From Sarcophilus harrisii (Eukaryota > Chordata > Mammalia > Dasyuromorphia > Dasyuridae), in the NCBI RefSeq assembly GCF_902635505.1, contig NC_045426.1, forward strand, positions 564,969,818-565,033,817: a DNA stretch of 64,000 nucleotides, in the 5' to 3' direction. The notes under the pieces were generated by a model. It did no database searches and had not been told where the DNA came from. It saw only the letters and a program-made list of their open reading frames with translations. Positions 34,984 to 46,635 of this stretch are shown here, one piece after another (positions within the stretch are counted from its first letter, which is position 1; every line of letters starts with the position of its first letter). Made by a program: the position numbers and the translations under genes.

Positions 34984-35450
34984 TTTAAAGGTAAGACAGT
35001 GTATTGAGGAGAGGGATTTTGGAGAGATTTTGCAGGGATTGTGAATGAAGCCTTGGAGAAATTAACTGCCATGTCCTTTTTATTAAATTGGTCATATTTC
35101 CAGTTACAGAACTAGAAAACAGGAGAATGAAGTAATGAAGAATACACATGGTGCTAACAAGGGATGACTGAGGTGGAATATTAGGTGTTTCAGAGCTAAG
35201 TAGTTCCTCCAGGAAGGTAAGAAGTTACCCATTGGCAGGATAAATGGCAGTCTAATCATTTGGGATAGTATGGTGACAAGTAGGATGGTTGGCAAAAATA
35301 TCAGGCTGGCAGTGAAAGCACCTTTGTATTACTCTGAGAATGTCTATCAGGCAGTATATAAAATCAAGGAGAACCTCAAATTATCCAGTAGGTATTTAGA
35401 TAGGAAATTGGATAGTTTTGTGACTGGATAGGTTTGTCAGGTCAGGTATA
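34984..35450. other. Spacer, no gene seen
   Basis: Probably begins with the remainder of the CR1/L3 copy interrupted by the preceding L1. Nothing else is recognisable. Confidence 0.3.
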
Positions 35451-35660
35451 TGTTGGGAGCAGAGATGCCTCCGGGTGTGTCTGAACCTCTCCCTGCAGGG
35501 ATTCAAGAAGTGCTCTCTTTGTACCTGAAGATGTCTCTGGTTAGTTAATGAGTAAAGGGGTCTCGCACCCATCCCACACATTCCTAATTGTTCTTTTCAG
35601 ATATTGAGAGGTAGATACTCCCCTTAAAGGAGATACTCTCCATCCTCCAATCAAAAAGGG
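35451..35660 (+). repeat. LTR-like unclassified repeat
   Basis: It starts TGTTGGGAGCAGAGATGCCT and contains CCCTGCAGGGATTC and GTCTCGCACCCATCCC. The TG start and raised CpG suggest an old LTR, but no pair or TSD was found. A 20-base near match to its start lies at 43351. Confidence 0.3.
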
Positions 35661-35739
35661 ACCAGGGTCATAGAGTATTGATGAGATACTAGTACCAGGA
35701 TTTTATCCTAATAGAGTAATGGAATAGTGCAGAGAAGTA

Positions 35740-36220
35740 CATCTAGGTAGGGAATAAAGGTCAGGAAGATCTCTGTTCAAATCTGCCTTTAAGAATAATT
35801 AGTACTGTGTATGTTCAGTCATTTTTCAGTTGTATCCAACTCTTTGGGCTCCATTTAGGCTTGTCTTGGCAAAGATCCTAGAGTAGTTTGGCTCATTTTC
35901 CTCAGCTGTAAAATGAAGGGGAAATAGCAAGCAGGTTTAAATGATTTGCCCAGGAACACAGAGCTAGTAAGTGTCTAAGGTCATATTTGAACCTAGTAGA
36001 AGTCTTTCTGACTTTAAGCCCAGAACTCTATCCACAGCACTATCTCACTATGAGCATGACCCCCTTAAAAATCCCCTTACAATCTTCAACTTCAATTTCC
36101 TCATCTGTCAAATGAAGTTAATAATACCATCTATTTTGGTGGGTTAAAGATCAAATGAGGTAATATATATAAAGCGTTTTGCAAAACTTTAAATACTAAG
36201 TAAAAGTTATAATGTATATT
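35740..36220 (+). mobile_element. MIR/MON-type SINE split by a Mar1 SINE
   Basis: The head (GGTCAGGAAGATCTCTGTTC at about 35759) and the tail (TTTCCTCATCTGTCAAATGA, ATCAAATGAGGTAATATATA, AAAGCGTTTTGCAAAAC at about 36096-36190) belong to one plus-strand CORE-SINE. A minus-strand Mar1 SINE (35810-36055) sits between them. Confidence 0.65.
35810..36055 (-). mobile_element. Mar1-type SINE nested in a SINE
   Basis: Plus-strand wording CAGTCATTTTTCAGTTGTAT, GGCTCATTTTCCTCAGCTGTA, GATTTGCCCAGGAACACAGA and CCAGAACTCTATCCACAGCA gives the full Mar1 order on the minus strand. Confidence 0.85.
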
Positions 36221-37201
36221 ATATTCCTCCTTAAATTATAAACAAATATAAACTATAATTAAAAATCTGAAAACTATAGTTACTTAGTAATCTATCCCTC
36301 AAATATATACACTTAAATATCTTCTAATTTAAAATATAAACACCTAAAATGACCACAGATTCAAAACCAAACAACAGTCAAATTGTCCCCCAAATTGCTA
36401 AGGAGATAAATATACAAGTGACTAGTTTTAATGACTGCACAGGTAGTTGATTTGGAAGTGGAGAAATCATACTTGATTAAATTATACTGCTGATAGACAC
36501 ATTCTATCTCTATTGAAAAGCTGAAACATATTTTTCATAAACTAATTTGTAAAAGAGCAAACATCAGGACTGTGGTATAAACCTTGTTTGTTAATTCAAA
36601 ATTCTCATTTTGAATATACCTTGCATTATAAATGTGTTTAGAGGACCAAGTTAATTGGATCAAATCTTTATTTACATCATCTTATAGAATCTCAAAATTT
36701 TTCATAAAGGTTACTTACTCTTGTCAGGAGCTCTTACTGTCTTCAGGAAGTCTTATAATAAAGGATTAATAAGACAGTCTTACATTTTAAACTCTTCTAA
36801 AACATGAACATTTCAAAATCAATTTCTAATTACATGGCAATAGTTATGAAAGTAGAGTTCTCAAAGAAAGATTAGAATTTACTTTTCCCTTGATTCTTCA
36901 AGTACAAAATTTCTCTTCACTCAAATAATTCCACACAACAAATTTATTTCTTTATTTTTCATTTAGTAACTGCCTTAACTAATTAGGATATTTCACCATG
37001 TGAAAGTTTAGTCATAGGTAGACAGGATTTTTTTTTTTTAATTTCTGGTAATAGAAGAAAATTGTATCTATGTAACTATTATTATATAACAAGAATGCAG
37101 GACAGGCACACCACAACTTTTTATCAATTAACTACAAAAAAATGACTCTAAAGTTATGCCTTTCAGAGGTATGAAAGAACAAAATGATTCTGCCTTTTAT
37201 G

Positions 37202-37204
<3 letters not shown>

Positions 37205-37233
<29 letters not shown>
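37205..37233. repeat. (CA)n microsatellite
   Basis: Dinucleotide run. Confidence 0.9.
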
Positions 37234-37239
<6 letters not shown>

Positions 37240-39019
37240 TACATATAGATTAGTAGAACATTATTTTGTGTGCTACTGGGAAGACAACTGATGAGAATGA
37301 ATTGTCTTACTATAGATAATTCATCTGGGCTGTTGCACCAACAGAACCTGTTTTACATTTTCTTTAGCAATTTATGGCTCCCCTACAGAATCAGGCAAAG
37401 TTAGAAGCTAGTGGAAATATGACTTCAGGACTGGGCTAAAGACACAGTACATAGTATATTAACTAATTTTTTAAAAAATTCTGTAAAGTTTAAAATTAAA
37501 TCTCTTCAAAAGGAGTGAATTTTATAGGATGGGTTAATTGCTTAAAGAAAAAAACTAGGAACTATTTTTTTATCATCATCTTAATCTTCTGGTTTGTTTA
37601 TTTTTGCTCTTCTCAGCCTTGACAGTTGTTTTTTCTTAAATAAGGTTTTCCTCTAGCCCAATATGTCACCATAACCTTTAAGTATTTTTCCTTTAGTTTG
37701 CTGCCTTCTTTTCATAAAGTTAATTATCATTGCAGCAATGTTATTCCATATTTCTCCTTGTTCCTTTGTCATATCTTTGATCAAAGGACCAGAATATTCT
37801 GTTAGAAATTTGGGGGATGGTCAGAACAGAACAAGAATAAACCCAAAGAAGACTTTTAAGACGTATTGGGATTCTTAAACTTATTTTGTTTTCTCTGATG
37901 GGTAGAATCTAGTGGCTCATTGTATATCTATGAAAGAACATTACACACTATGCTTGTGTATAAGAGTTCTTCAGTTATCAGTGTAATATTTCTGGACTAT
38001 ATTTTTCAGAAGGTTATGAATGAGCCTGCAACATGGTAGTGTTATGAGGAAGAACAAATTCTGATGAGATAAGAAAGTTCTTTCAGGTAGAAAATAAGGT
38101 GTGCTAGAGGATAGAGAAAGTATGGGTAGCAAAGAAGCCATGTTAGCAGAAAACAGGAACATTATCAGATGTATGTGCCCACATAGTCATTAGCCCTCAT
38201 AGTCCCTTAGTCACCTTTGGAATCTGGAGAGGATGTAGAACTTCAGCACCACCACACTCAGTTCGCTCATGATTCTTGCCACATAGCCCTTCACTCCCAT
38301 CAATGTTACCATTCCTATTATCTATATGTTCTCTCTTAGGAGACTCTTCACCCAACCAAAGTATACCCTGGATGATGTCACCATAATACATCCCATGCTT
38401 AGGCTTCTGAAAAATATACACCAGGACATTTTCCTAAATGGGCAAATGTCTCTAGGTTTAAAGCATTGTAGGAAATGAAGTTCTTCCATGGACAGGCCTT
38501 CTATATAATTTTTATTTTCTTCATAACAAATATTGCCAACTTCAAAGGAATGGGACAAAGAGGGAGGGAAAGAATGAAAGAAAAGGGTGAAGGTGGAGCA
38601 TATAAGGGAGGAATCATTGGAGGGAGGTTAAAATTAAGCAATAGCAAAGTAGAAGTAAAGAAGAAAAGCCATCAGGGATAGGAAACAAGAGATACACACA
38701 AAAATAATAATAATGATCAGGAATAGGATTCATCAGATCAAAAGCAGAGTAGTAATCATCAAACTCAGACTAAGTTAAATCAAAAAAGAAAAAATAAGGA
38801 AACTTCACTATATGTCAGACACATTAATCAATACTGTTTTAGACTATTTAAAACCATTAGATAATATAAGGTTGGATCATTGCTATGGTGTATGAAATGA
38901 TGAGTTGATGAATTTAGAAAAATACGGAGACTTGGACCTAAGAAAGATGTTATCCACCTTCAGAGAAGCAGAGGACAAATTTTAGTACAACTTTACTTAG
39001 TTGCTATATAGTACAACCT

Positions 39020-39021
<2 letters not shown>

Positions 39022-39054
<33 letters not shown>
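39022..39054. repeat. (AT)n microsatellite
   Basis: About 16 AT units, followed by TATATG-rich sequence to about 39150. Confidence 0.9.
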
Positions 39055-39057
<3 letters not shown>

Positions 39058-39943
39058 TGTATATGTATATAGATGTGTGTGATTATAGATATTTATACAT
39101 ATATGTATGTGTATATGCATATTATATACATATAAATGTAAATATATTCATATTTAACTGTAGCCTTCTTGGAGGAAGGAGGAGGAGGAGGGAGAGAGGG
39201 AAAGAAAGAAGAAAAAAAAGAATAAAGCAAAGAGTGCACAGCAGAAGACAAAAGAAAACTTACAAGAAAGCTAATATGGACAGTTCTAAAGACAATGTGT
39301 AGTATTTATTATACATGCTTTCTTGAAATGGAAATTTATTGTTTCATATTTTGAGTCCTCTCATGTTCTGTGCACATGACAATTTTTTTATTTTTGTTTT
39401 TTTTCTCTTTTATATTTCTTTTAAATAAATAAATGCATTTTAAAAAAACATATTATTTTCCTATATACTATACAGTATTTCAGATTTTGATGAAATAACC
39501 ACAATATCATCTGTAGAAATGGCTTTCTGGAAAACCTCACCACCTATCTGGATAAGAGTTTTCGTTTGAATAGCATATAGAGTATCTTCCACGAATCTGG
39601 GAAACCTCTCTAGTGAACATATCTTTTCCCTTTTCTATTCCTGAATTGATATTGTCGATTTATGATTGCATCTATGAAGGAATTTTTGTGATCCTAACAA
39701 ATTTTTAGGAGACTCCTAATGAGGCAGAAGCTTTCAAAGTACATTTTGTTCTATCAAGTCAAATGCCCCAACAAAATAGGAGTTTTTATTCTTTCTGTCA
39801 TTTGAATGACTGAAGAAATCATGCACAAAAGGTTTTCTTTGTGAGAAATTATGTGCAAAAGATTTTCTTATCCCTTCATATTTTGTGCATGCATTTCTTT
39901 TTGTTATTTATTGTTAATTTTTAAACTGATAGTCTTTATTTTT

Positions 39944-40675
39944 TTTACATTTTTTATTATAGCTTTTTATATACAAAACATATGCATGGGTAATTTTTCA
40001 TCACTGACCCTTGCAAAAACTTGTTTCAACTTTTCCCCTCCTTCCCTCCAGCCCCTCCCCTAGATGGCAGGTAGTCCCATACATGTTAAATATGTTAAAG
40101 TATATGTTAAATGCAATATATGTATACATATTTATACAGTTATCTTGCTGAACAAGAAAGATCGGATTTAAAAAGAAGGTAAAAATAACCTGAGAAGAAA
40201 AAACAAAAATGCAAGCAAACAATAACAGAAAGAACGTAAATGCTATGTTGTGGTTCATACTCATTTCCCAGTGTTCTTTCTCTGGGTGTAACTGGTTCTG
40301 TTCATTACAGATCAATTGGAACTGATTTGGATCCTCTCGTTGCTGAAGAGGGCCACATCCATCAGAATTGATCAAAATATAGTATTGTTGCTGAAGTGTA
40401 TCTGGTTCACTCAGCATCAGTTCATGTAAGTCTCTCCAAGCCTCTCTATATTCATCCTGCTGACTATTTCTTATAGAACAATAATATTCATAACATTCAT
40501 ATACCACAATTTATTCAGCCATTCTCCAATTGATGGGCATCCATTTAGTTTCCAGTTTCCGGCTACTACAAAAAGGGCTGCCACAAACATTCTTGCACAT
40601 ACAGGTCCCTTTCCCTTCTTTAATATCTCGTGGGGATATAAGCCCAGTAATAACACTGCTGGATCAAAGGGTGTG
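39944..40675 (-). mobile_element. 5'-truncated L1 with 17-bp TSD
   Basis: A minus-strand L1 3' UTR of the CATCACTGACCCTTGCAAAA subfamily plus ORF2 C-terminus (STPFDPAVLLLGLYPHEI near 40670 down to SEPDTLQQQY). CTGATAGTCTTTATTTT lies at 39926-39942 and again at 40676-40692. Confidence 0.92.
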
Positions 40676-40693
40676 CTGATAGTCTTTATTTTT

Positions 40694-41439
40694 AAAGAAC
40701 TTTCCCCCTTACATATTTTCATAAACAGTGCCCATGATGTATACCTAGGCCATTTTATAAAAATTTTATATTGATGAAAAAATAGTCATAGGGAATGATA
40801 GTTGCTTTGTTGTTGTTGTTGCAATAATATCATCTGTATGTTTCTCTTTCCTTTAGAATCTTCCACTTTTTAATATATTTCGAAAATCAGTCCCCAACAA
40901 CCTATTAAATCATTGTTATCACAAGCACAGATTTTTTTTTCCCCATGGCCATGTGATCGAATACAGCAGCTCTTTTTGATTTACATCTATTCCCTTCCTC
41001 ATACACATCAGTGTCTCTTTATCATTTAGATTAAATACCAGAATGGTGATTATCTTCATGCCCTCTCTTCCTTCTAAAAAACAATATTGCCTCTAAAACT
41101 AGTTAAAATTTAGCAGACCTTTCTGCTTTTTGTAAAGAAATAGTTTGAGCAGATGTTGAGGTGGTTGAAATTCCCCATTATAACAACAGCATGACTCTAT
41201 GTTCTGCTCATAGGATCTACTGCCACACAGATCTTGTGTGATCTGCTTCCAGAATTAGTCATCCATTGTCTCCTTCCAGCTGGGCAGTCTAGTGTACTCC
41301 CACCACAATATTGCTTCTGTTTCTTCTTCCATTAATCTTTAACCAAATGCTTTCTATTATGCTTTCTCCATCTGGTTCACAGATTTCTCTGCAGTAATAT
41401 GCCCTATTGATACGTACTTCTTTTTTGAACCAACTATAT
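40694..41439. other. Spacer, no gene seen
   Basis: No supported exon or repeat. Confidence 0.4.
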
Positions 41440-41650
41440 CCTTTGAACTAAACTCCAAATAACTGCAATGACCAATCTTGGTTCCAAAGAACAAATTGTG
41501 AATTATGCCTTTCTTCTTTTAGCAGAGAGATATAGGGGACTACAGAAGCAGAATGGAGCACACATTGTCAAACACAGTCAATGTGCCTATTGTTTTTGCT
41601 TAACTGATTTCCTTTCTGATAAGGTAACAAAGACCTCTTCCCAAGGTTCA
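41440..41650 (+). mobile_element. Old L1 3' fragment
   Basis: AACTGCAATGACCAATCTTGG, CAGAATGGAGCACACATTGTC and CAATGTGCCTATTGTTTTTGC match the plus-strand 3' region of the old L1 lineage also seen at 48640-49040. Confidence 0.55.
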
Positions 41651-42170
41651 ATTCCTAGGAAAATAGAAGTCTAGACAGAAATGATAGTTATATAAAAGCA
41701 AAAGGCTTAAATAAGATTTATTTTTAAAAGAAAGGGGGGAAAAGTATTGTTTAATCTCCATTACTACATTTCTATCAATCTTATTCTTCCTTCTGTTAAG
41801 TTTTCCAGTTCTATTTTTCAATCAGATTGTTTGTATAGTATAGACACCTGGGGCTATTACTATATTATTTCCTCTTTTCCTAGATATGAATAAATTACTG
41901 TGCCTATTAACTGATATTATTCTTCCATGTCATACCTACTACTCCTTGTGGTATCTGGACTAGTAAGTGTGGAATTTTCTCCATTTCCAATTAAACCCCT
42001 CTTAGATCCATAATCCTTCACAGGCAAATATCTTCTTCCTACTCTTTGTAAGTGAATGTACATGACTGGCAAAGAGTCCATCATTTTTTTTTAAAATAGT
42101 AAGCCTAGACCCAAAAAATGTAAATACCATCTTCATTGTCTTCTTAATCTATTATTCACTTCTTATTAAT
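41651..42170. other. Spacer, no gene seen
   Basis: Nothing recognisable. Confidence 0.4.
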
Positions 42171-42171
42171 A

Positions 42172-42296
42172 GTTTTTGAGGCAATGAGGGTTAAATGACT
42201 TACTCGGAGTCACACAAGTAGTAAAGATCCGAGGCCTGATTTGAACTAGACTCCAGGGCTGGTATTCTATTCACCATGCTTCCTAGCTGCCCCCTT
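42172..42296 (-). mobile_element. tRNA-derived marsupial SINE, decayed
   Basis: Plus-strand wording GAGGCAATGAGGGTTAAATGAC, GTCACACAAGTAGT and TTCCTAGCTGCCCCC gives the reverse SINE order. Confidence 0.8.
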
Positions 42297-42299
42297 AAA

Positions 42300-42983
42300 G
42301 CTTTTTTAATATGCAAGTCCTATCTTAAATTAGCAATAGTGATTAAAATAACTCTTTTGCCCTACTTTCTTTCTCATAGTGTCATAACCTCTAGAGATGC
42401 TATCTAGGTTTCTTCTGACATTATTTATCTCTGCTTTTATTACCAGAAAGTTATTATTATGATTAAATAGACTATCATATTCCAAATATCTGTCTCACGA
42501 AAACAGTATGGGACAGAAATAAAGATTCTGGGTATTTATCCATTTCCACTCTAAATGTGGAAAATATTTTTTTCTCTTTTCTATTCCTCTCCACTGCTCT
42601 CTCCTCTCCATTTCTCTCATCTCTTGCCATTCCCTTGATTTTGCAGCAGGACATTATGGGCCAAACCTGTTCTCTATATTTTATTCTCTACTATATTCTA
42701 CTGCTACAACTACTGACTTTTTTCCATCCAGTGTTGAACCTGTTAGGATGTTTCATCCTATAGATTTACAGAGAATAATAGTATGTCAGAATGAAGACAG
42801 GGCATAGAGAATATTCGGTCAAGTTTTTTTTTAAGATAACTATTTTTTTTTTATTCCTTTCTGTCTTCCCACAATTTCTCTCAAATTATCAGTGTTAAAT
42901 AACCTCTCTTGAATGACTATTAAATTTAGTGTCTTTACAAGTAAGCTGAAATTCAAACTCTTTACTAATAATTAAAACTCTAC
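42300..42983. other. Spacer, no gene seen
   Basis: Nothing recognisable. Confidence 0.4.
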
Positions 42984-42999
42984 AATAATTTAAAACTTA

Positions 43000-43145
43000 G
43001 GGGCAGTAGATAGAGCACCAGTCCTGAAGTCAGAAAGACCTGAGTTCAAATCCAACCTCAGACACTTTTCCTACTTATATGACTCTGGCAAGTCACCAAA
43101 CCCCAATTGTCTCACAAAAATAAAAGTTTTAAAAATAATAATAAT
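43000..43145 (+). mobile_element. tRNA-derived marsupial SINE with 16-bp TSD
   Basis: A SINE missing part of its head (GGGGCAGTAGATAGAGCACC) with an A/T-rich (AAT)n tail. It is flanked by the perfect duplication AATAATTTAAAACTTA at 42984-42999 and 43146-43161. Confidence 0.95.
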
Positions 43146-43184
43146 AATAATTTAAAACTTAATCTCTTTACAAATAGCACAGCT

Positions 43185-43350
43185 TGGGGCAACTAGGCGG
43201 GGCAGTGGATAGAGCACCAGCCCTGAAGTCAGGAGAACCTCAGTTCAAATCTGGTCTCAGACACTTAATACTTCCTAGTCTGTGTGACTCTGAGCAAGTC
43301 ACTTAACCCCAATTGTCTCAATAACAAAAAAAAAAAAAAAGAAAAGAAAA
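43185..43350 (+). mobile_element. tRNA-derived marsupial SINE, full length
   Basis: GGGGCAACTAGGCGGGGCAG to CCCCAATTGTCTCAATAAC and a 15-A tail. It lies only about 25 bp after the preceding SINE, in the same orientation. Confidence 0.95.
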
Positions 43351-43359
43351 TGCTCGGAG

Positions 43360-43925
43360 CAGAGATGCCTTGTTCAGGTAACCACAAGGAAGCAAATGTT
43401 ACTGGATCAAAAAGTACATAGAGAATACATTGTATTGACTCCTCTCTTATTTATTATTCCTATAACCACAGAACCAGACCAATTAATGAGATGGATTATC
43501 CATCTGAGTATAGTCTCTTATTTGAATTAATCTAAAATTTGTATAGAGTGAATCTTTTTGCAGCAATATCTTTTAGGAAATAAATATTTTTCAGATACGA
43601 AAGAAATCAGATCCAAGGAAGATGAAAGCAAAATTCATTACCTAATAATCAGTCTCATTATCTCAATTCTATAAGGGAGATCACATAAAATAATCATTTT
43701 GTTAGGGTGCCTTCGTGTGTATGTGTGTGTAAATATGTATTTATCTATATTTTTCCTCATAATGAATGCTATTAAGACACATATAGTACATATACATATG
43801 TGTACATATATGTGTGTATACTCATACTTACAAATGTTTTCATAGCATTTGCTATGAAAAAAATAAGTAGAAGGGGAATAAGTGAAAAGTTTAAAGAGTG
43901 ATTAACAGTGTGTTTCTTTTAAAAT
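43360..43925. other. Spacer downstream of the kinase exon
   Basis: AT-rich with TGTG/TATATG-rich patches near 43720-43830. No gene is visible. Confidence 0.4.
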
Positions 43926-43929
43926 ATGT

Positions 43930-43935
43930 TTTATT
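43930..43935 (-). promoter_or_regulatory. Candidate polyadenylation signal for the kinase gene
   Basis: TTTATT on the plus strand reads AATAAA on the minus strand, about 220 nt past the stop codon at 44158. A reasonable 3' UTR end, but unproven. Confidence 0.4.
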
Positions 43936-44157
43936 GATACCTTTTGTAAGGATTAGTCACTTCAACTCTTCTGTCAGCTGCTGTCCTAGTTATTATCTAT
44001 ATCTCTACTATAAGGGAAAAGACATGATAAGTCATATTTATACTAAGCATATGTAATGGCTATTCATTATAAGACTTCAAATGAGCTCCAAGTATAGAGT
44101 AAGTCTATTTGATGAAAATGTGAAGTAATACATGAAAAAATATCTCTAACTTCTTGT

Positions 44158-44451
44158 TCATTCAAGGGTACCAGTCTTATTCACCAGCTTCTTTCCCCAA
44201 CTATATTTTGATACACTAGAATGACAAGACTCAGAGGCCCGTGTTGATTTAGAACACTGAGAATGGGGTGATGTCCTGAGCATCAAGTTCCAGGAGATGG
44301 ATCTTTGAAGATTCTTCATGGGAGATGTTATAGCCATAGTCATTACCCAGGGGTGATTCAGAGCCTGCCCAGCTGACATGCGATGATTGGAATCCAGTGT
44401 TAATAGTCTGTCTATAAAGTCCTTTGCCAAGTTGGAAACATTTGGCCAAGG
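44158..44451 (-). CDS. PSKH2: Terminal coding exon of a PSKH1/PSKH2-family kinase
   Basis: Ninety-seven codons from 44451 to the TGA at 44158. The first residues, PWPNVSNLAKDFIDRLL, then HRMSAGQALNHPWV, are the end of a CaMK-like kinase C-lobe. MKNLQRSISWNLM and SPHSQ follow, a tail typical of protein serine kinase H1/H2. The match looks closer to PSKH2 than PSKH1, judged from memory. The exon starts right after a strong acceptor (pyrimidine tract then TATTTCAG, minus strand at about 44452-44478), at the codon where the family has its last intron. The C-terminus, ending KKLVNKTGTLE, differs from the PSKH1 end I recall. The frame is intact. No upstream kinase exon (VAIK, HRDLKPEN, DFG) is visible to 64000, so the preceding intron exceeds 19 kb, or this is an orphan remnant. 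Confidence 0.7.
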   Translation of the reverse strand, partial: PWPNVSNLAKDFIDRLLTLDSNHRMSAGQALNHPWVMTMAITSPMKNLQRSISWNLMLRTSPHSQCSKSTRASESCHSSVSKYSWGKKLVNKTGTLE

Positions 44452-44480
44452 CTGAAATAGAAAAAGAAAAAAAAATTGGA
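44452..44480 (-). promoter_or_regulatory. 3' splice site of the kinase intron
   Basis: On the minus strand a run of T and C ends TTTTTCTATTTCAG directly before CCTTGGCC. This is a good polypyrimidine tract and CAG acceptor. Confidence 0.75.
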
Positions 44481-44569
44481 ATTTAGATATTAGTCTATTC
44501 AGAAGGAACATTTAGAAGGCTAGATTTAGAATTAGGAAGCCTGGTTTTTGGTTAGGAAAACCACTTTAT

Positions 44570-45770
44570 AAGCCATTTCCCAAGTGATAAATGGTCAAAT
44601 GATATGAATGGACAGTTTTCAGTTGAAGAAATTAAAACTATCTATAGGTATATGAAGAAGTGTTCTAATTCATTTTTGATTAGAGAAATGCAAATTAAAA
44701 CAATTCTGAGGTACCATATCACATCTCTCAGGTTGTCCAATATGACAAAAAAAGGAAAGTGATAAGATTGAAAAAAATGTGGGGGAAATTGGGACACTAA
44801 TGCCTTGTTAGTGGAGTTGCAAATTGAGCATTCTGAAGAGCAATTTGGAACCACTCCCAAAGAAAACCAAACTGTGTCTATCCTTTGACCCAGCAATACA
44901 CTACTAGGTCTGTATCACAAAGAGATAATAAAAAAAGTGGAAAAGACTTACATATAGAAAAATACTTATAGGGGAGAACTAGGTGGGGGCAATGGATAGA
45001 GCACTATCCCTGAAGTCAGGAGGACTTGAGTTCAAATCTAGCCTCAGACACTTAACATTTCCAAGCTGTTTTACTCTGGGCAAGTCACTTAACTGTAAAT
45101 GCCTCAGGGGGAAATATATATATCAACCTTTTCTGTGATGGCAAAATATTTAAAATTGAGGGGATGTACATTAATTGGGGAATGGTTAGACAAGCTGTGT
45201 AGTGTGGCATTGTATTCCAGACATAATGGAATACTATTGTGTAATAAGAAATGATGAACAGGAGATTGCAGAAAAACCTGAAAAGACTTGTATAAACTGA
45301 TGCAAAGTGAAATGAACAGAAACATAAAAACATGGTACACAGTATCAATAACATTGATTGATGTTCAACTATGATTGACTCAGCTCTTCTCAGCAACACA
45401 ATGATCCAGGACAAGTTCAAAGGACTTAGAAAGGACAATGCTATGCATAACCAAATAAAAAATTAATGGACTTGAGATACAGATTGAAGCATATTTTTTT
45501 TTCACTTTATTCTTTCTTGTGTTTTTATTTCTTTTGATCTGTTTCTTCTTTCACAACTATGACTAATATGGAGATATGTTTTATATGATAACATACATAT
45601 AAACTATATCAAACTGCCTACCATTTTTGAAAAGGGGAGGGAAGAAATGAAAAGAGAAAGAAAAGATATGGAAATCAAAATCTTATAAAAAAATGAATGC
45701 TAAGAATCTTCTTCACAAAGTTTTACATAAATGAATGTTGAAAACTCTTTACATCTATTTGGAAATATTA
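44570..45770 (+). mobile_element. L1 3' part carrying a nested SINE
   Basis: ORF2 C-terminus and 3' UTR in order: CCAAGTGATAAATGGTCAAA, AGAGAAATGCAAATTAAAAC, CAGCAATACACTACTAGG, then after the SINE AATTGGGGAATGGTTAGACAA, TAAGAAATGATGAACAGGAG and an A-rich end near 45700. It lies inside the kinase intron on the opposite strand. Confidence 0.85.
44973..45115 (+). mobile_element. tRNA-derived SINE nested in the L1
   Basis: The copy runs from GGAGAACTAGGTGGGGGCAA to CACTTAACTGTAAATGCCTCAGGGGG. L1 sequence resumes after a TATATATA stretch. The edges are blurred by A/T-rich sequence. Confidence 0.9.
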
Positions 45771-45951
45771 AATACTATTGAAAAATCCTCTTGATATATT
45801 AGTGGGGGAGGAAGAATGCTATTTTTTAAAAACCCACCTTCTGTACTTAATAGCTATTTGACTATAGACAAGTTACTTATGATTTGCAAAACTGGGAAAG
45901 AGATATATAGCACTTCTACTTCACAGAATTTCTTAGAGATTTAAAAGTGCT

Positions 45952-46310
45952 GTGTTGTGAAGACCAAGTTAGCACCCTGGATGCCTTAGAATCAGCCGGA
46001 GTCAGGATAAGCAAAAGTCCTTGGTCTTTAGGGGTAGAAGTGAAGGGGATGGACACAAGCTCTTCATGACCTCCCTTCTCCTTGTCTACTGCCAAAAGTG
46101 ACCCTGGCTTGTCTTACTCCACTCCCTAATCCCTCCTACAATTATCTGTATACACCAAAAGATCAAGCCAGCACAGAATAGTGAGAAGGGCCATTTTCCA
46201 AGCATATGCTAAATGGTATTGTCCAATCGGTAATTAGCCTTAAGTGCTCGGTTGTCTGATTCCAGTGCACATATTGAGAGTTTCAGCCCTTTACACTATG
46301 CAATCATTCT
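45952..46310 (+). repeat. Probable solo LTR of an endogenous retrovirus fossil
   Basis: It starts TGTTGTGAAGACCAAG and includes GGAATTGTCC-like GTATTGTCCAATCGGTAATT, GCTCGGTTGTCTGATTCC and GTGCACATATTGAGAG. From recall this resembles marsupial retroviral LTRs. No second LTR or interior is seen nearby. The exact 3' edge is uncertain, and the copy is moderately old. Confidence 0.5.
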
Positions 46311-46494
46311 TATATACAAGTCAGATATCATTATTATTAAGGCCAGAGTATATCCAACTCTGAAGCTTTTTTGCCATAAAAATACATGACTATTAACATA
46401 GAATAAACCTAAGGCTCCTCTCCTCTTTAAGAGAATGTAGCAGTACATCCTATTTACTGATTAATTCTCTATTTAACAAAAGAGAATTCCTAGA

Positions 46495-46635
46495 GTAAGA
46501 GATTAAAAGCTAGAAGGAATTTTAGAGATCATCTAGTCTAACTTCCTCAGGTGAGGAAACTGAGGTTCAAAGAAGCTAAGTGCTCAGGTGATATGATTCT
46601 AAGGTCAGTGTTCTTTCCATAATACACTGTGTTTT
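46495..46635 (-). mobile_element. MIR-type SINE fragment
   Basis: Plus-strand TTTTAGAGATCATCTAGTC, GTGAGGAAACTGAGGTTCAA and GTGTTCTTTCCATAATACAC is the reverse MIR order. Confidence 0.6.

Larger units (their letters stand above)
36230..39925. other. Long spacer, no gene seen
   Basis: About 3.7 kb of AT-rich sequence with only simple repeats (CA run near 37207-37232, AT run near 39022-39054, purine-rich 39175-39220). No SINE or LINE landmark and no credible exon is visible. It may be mostly unique intergenic or intronic DNA. Confidence 0.45.

Noticed and set aside
44249-44449. 66-codon frame overlapping the kinase exon
   Set aside because: It is another frame of the same exon; the frame matching PSKH proteins is the real one.
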